Source of the DNA: an uncultured Altererythrobacter sp.
GTDB lineage: Bacteria > Pseudomonadota > Alphaproteobacteria > Sphingomonadales > Sphingomonadaceae
DNA length: 5,116 nt
Direction: 5' to 3'
Assembly (NCBI GenBank): GCA_946886175.1
Contig: CAMPIA010000113.1
Location: 1-5,116 of the forward strand
A program made the position numbers and the translations under genes. Positions 4,819-5,116 of the stretch are shown in pieces (within the stretch, counting starts at the first letter, position 1; each line of letters opens with the position of its first letter). The notes below the pieces were generated by a model that was not told where the DNA came from, searched no databases, and worked only from the letters and a program-made list of their open reading frames with translations.

Positions 4819-5116
4819 TTGGCCCGGATCGTGATGAAATTCGGCGGCACCTCGATGGCCGGCACCGAGCGCATCCGCCGCGTGGCCAATATCGTGCGCA
4901 AGCAGCAGGCCGCCCGAGATGGCGAACGCCACGAGGTCGCCGTGGTGGTCAGCGCGATGGCGGGTGAGACCGACCGGCTGGTGAACTTCTGCCGCGAGGC
5001 CAACGCGCTCTACGATCCGGCCGAATACGACGTGGTGGTCGCGAGCGGCGAGCAGGTGACGAGCGGGCTGCTCGCGCTCACGCTCCAGGCGATGGGCTGC
5101 AAGGCGCGCTCGTGGC
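4819..5116 (+). CDS. lysC: Aspartokinase LysC, N-terminal fragment
   Basis: Aspartokinase phosphorylates aspartate with ATP, the first step towards lysine (and diaminopimelate for peptidoglycan), threonine and methionine. The 99 complete codons in the window begin MARIVMKFGGTSMAG when TTG is read as Met. KFGGTS (7-12) is the amino acid kinase nucleotide-binding signature. VVVSAMAGETDRL (42-54) and ASGEQVTSGLLAL (75-87) are the next conserved blocks. The spacing of these motifs matches alphaproteobacterial LysC. The C-terminal ACT domains that carry feedback inhibition lie beyond the right edge, so allosteric type cannot be judged. Start choice rests on the AGGAG at 4806-4810 and the family N-terminus. 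The promoter must lie in the 50-bp gap or inside the start of ubiG. TTGCAT at 4756-4761 and TAACAG at 4779-4784, 17 bp apart, form only a weak candidate. Confidence 0.96.
   Translation, partial: MARIVMKFGGTSMAGTERIRRVANIVRKQQAARDGERHEVAVVVSAMAGETDRLVNFCREANALYDPAEYDVVVASGEQVTSGLLALTLQAMGCKARSW

Overview
The window is high-GC, tightly packed chromosomal DNA. It looks like an alphaproteobacterium of the order Sphingomonadales, probably an Erythrobacter-type member. The evidence is close family-level resemblance of YebC, RuvC, UbiG and LysC to alphaproteobacterial proteins, the divergent ubiG/lysC pair, strong G/C at third codon positions, and a GC-rich palindromic intergenic repeat of a kind I associate with sphingomonads. 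The assignment rests on recalled family patterns, not on a search.

Layout, left to right. Positions 1-101 hold the C-terminus of a YbjQ/UPF0145 protein. Four bases later (106-564, GTG start) is a GNAT acetyltransferase with a strong AAC(3)-I aminoglycoside acetyltransferase signature. Next is yebC (657-1400). A 118-bp palindromic repeat with near-perfect 22-bp terminal inverted repeats (1405-1522) fills almost the whole gap between yebC and ruvC. RuvC (1528-1998, TTG start) appears to take its Shine-Dalgarno sequence from the right end of that repeat. RuvC is followed, with stop/start overlaps, by a small ABM-fold monooxygenase-like protein (1998-2312) and a YffB-type ArsC/Spx-family thioredoxin-fold protein (2309-2656), so these three probably form one translationally coupled unit. 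ruvA and ruvB do not follow ruvC here.

On the minus strand, a 55-residue protein with one hydrophobic N-terminal segment (2817-2650) overlaps the end of the YffB-like gene by 7 bp and is divergent from a periplasmic glycerophosphodiester phosphodiesterase (2840-3904). That gene converges on ubiG (4768-4010, minus), the ubiquinone-pathway O-methyltransferase. A 50-bp gap separates ubiG from the divergent lysC (aspartokinase, TTG start at 4819), which runs off the right edge.

Most of the window is housekeeping: a translation or transcription factor, recombination, ubiquinone synthesis, the entry step of the aspartate pathway, and phospholipid-headgroup recycling. I see no defence system, prophage, CRISPR array, RNA gene or clear novel multi-gene system. 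The points most worth following up are the repeat inserted at the yebC-ruvC junction with its possible control of ruvC translation, the chromosomal AAC(3)-I homologue, and the small minus-strand gene.
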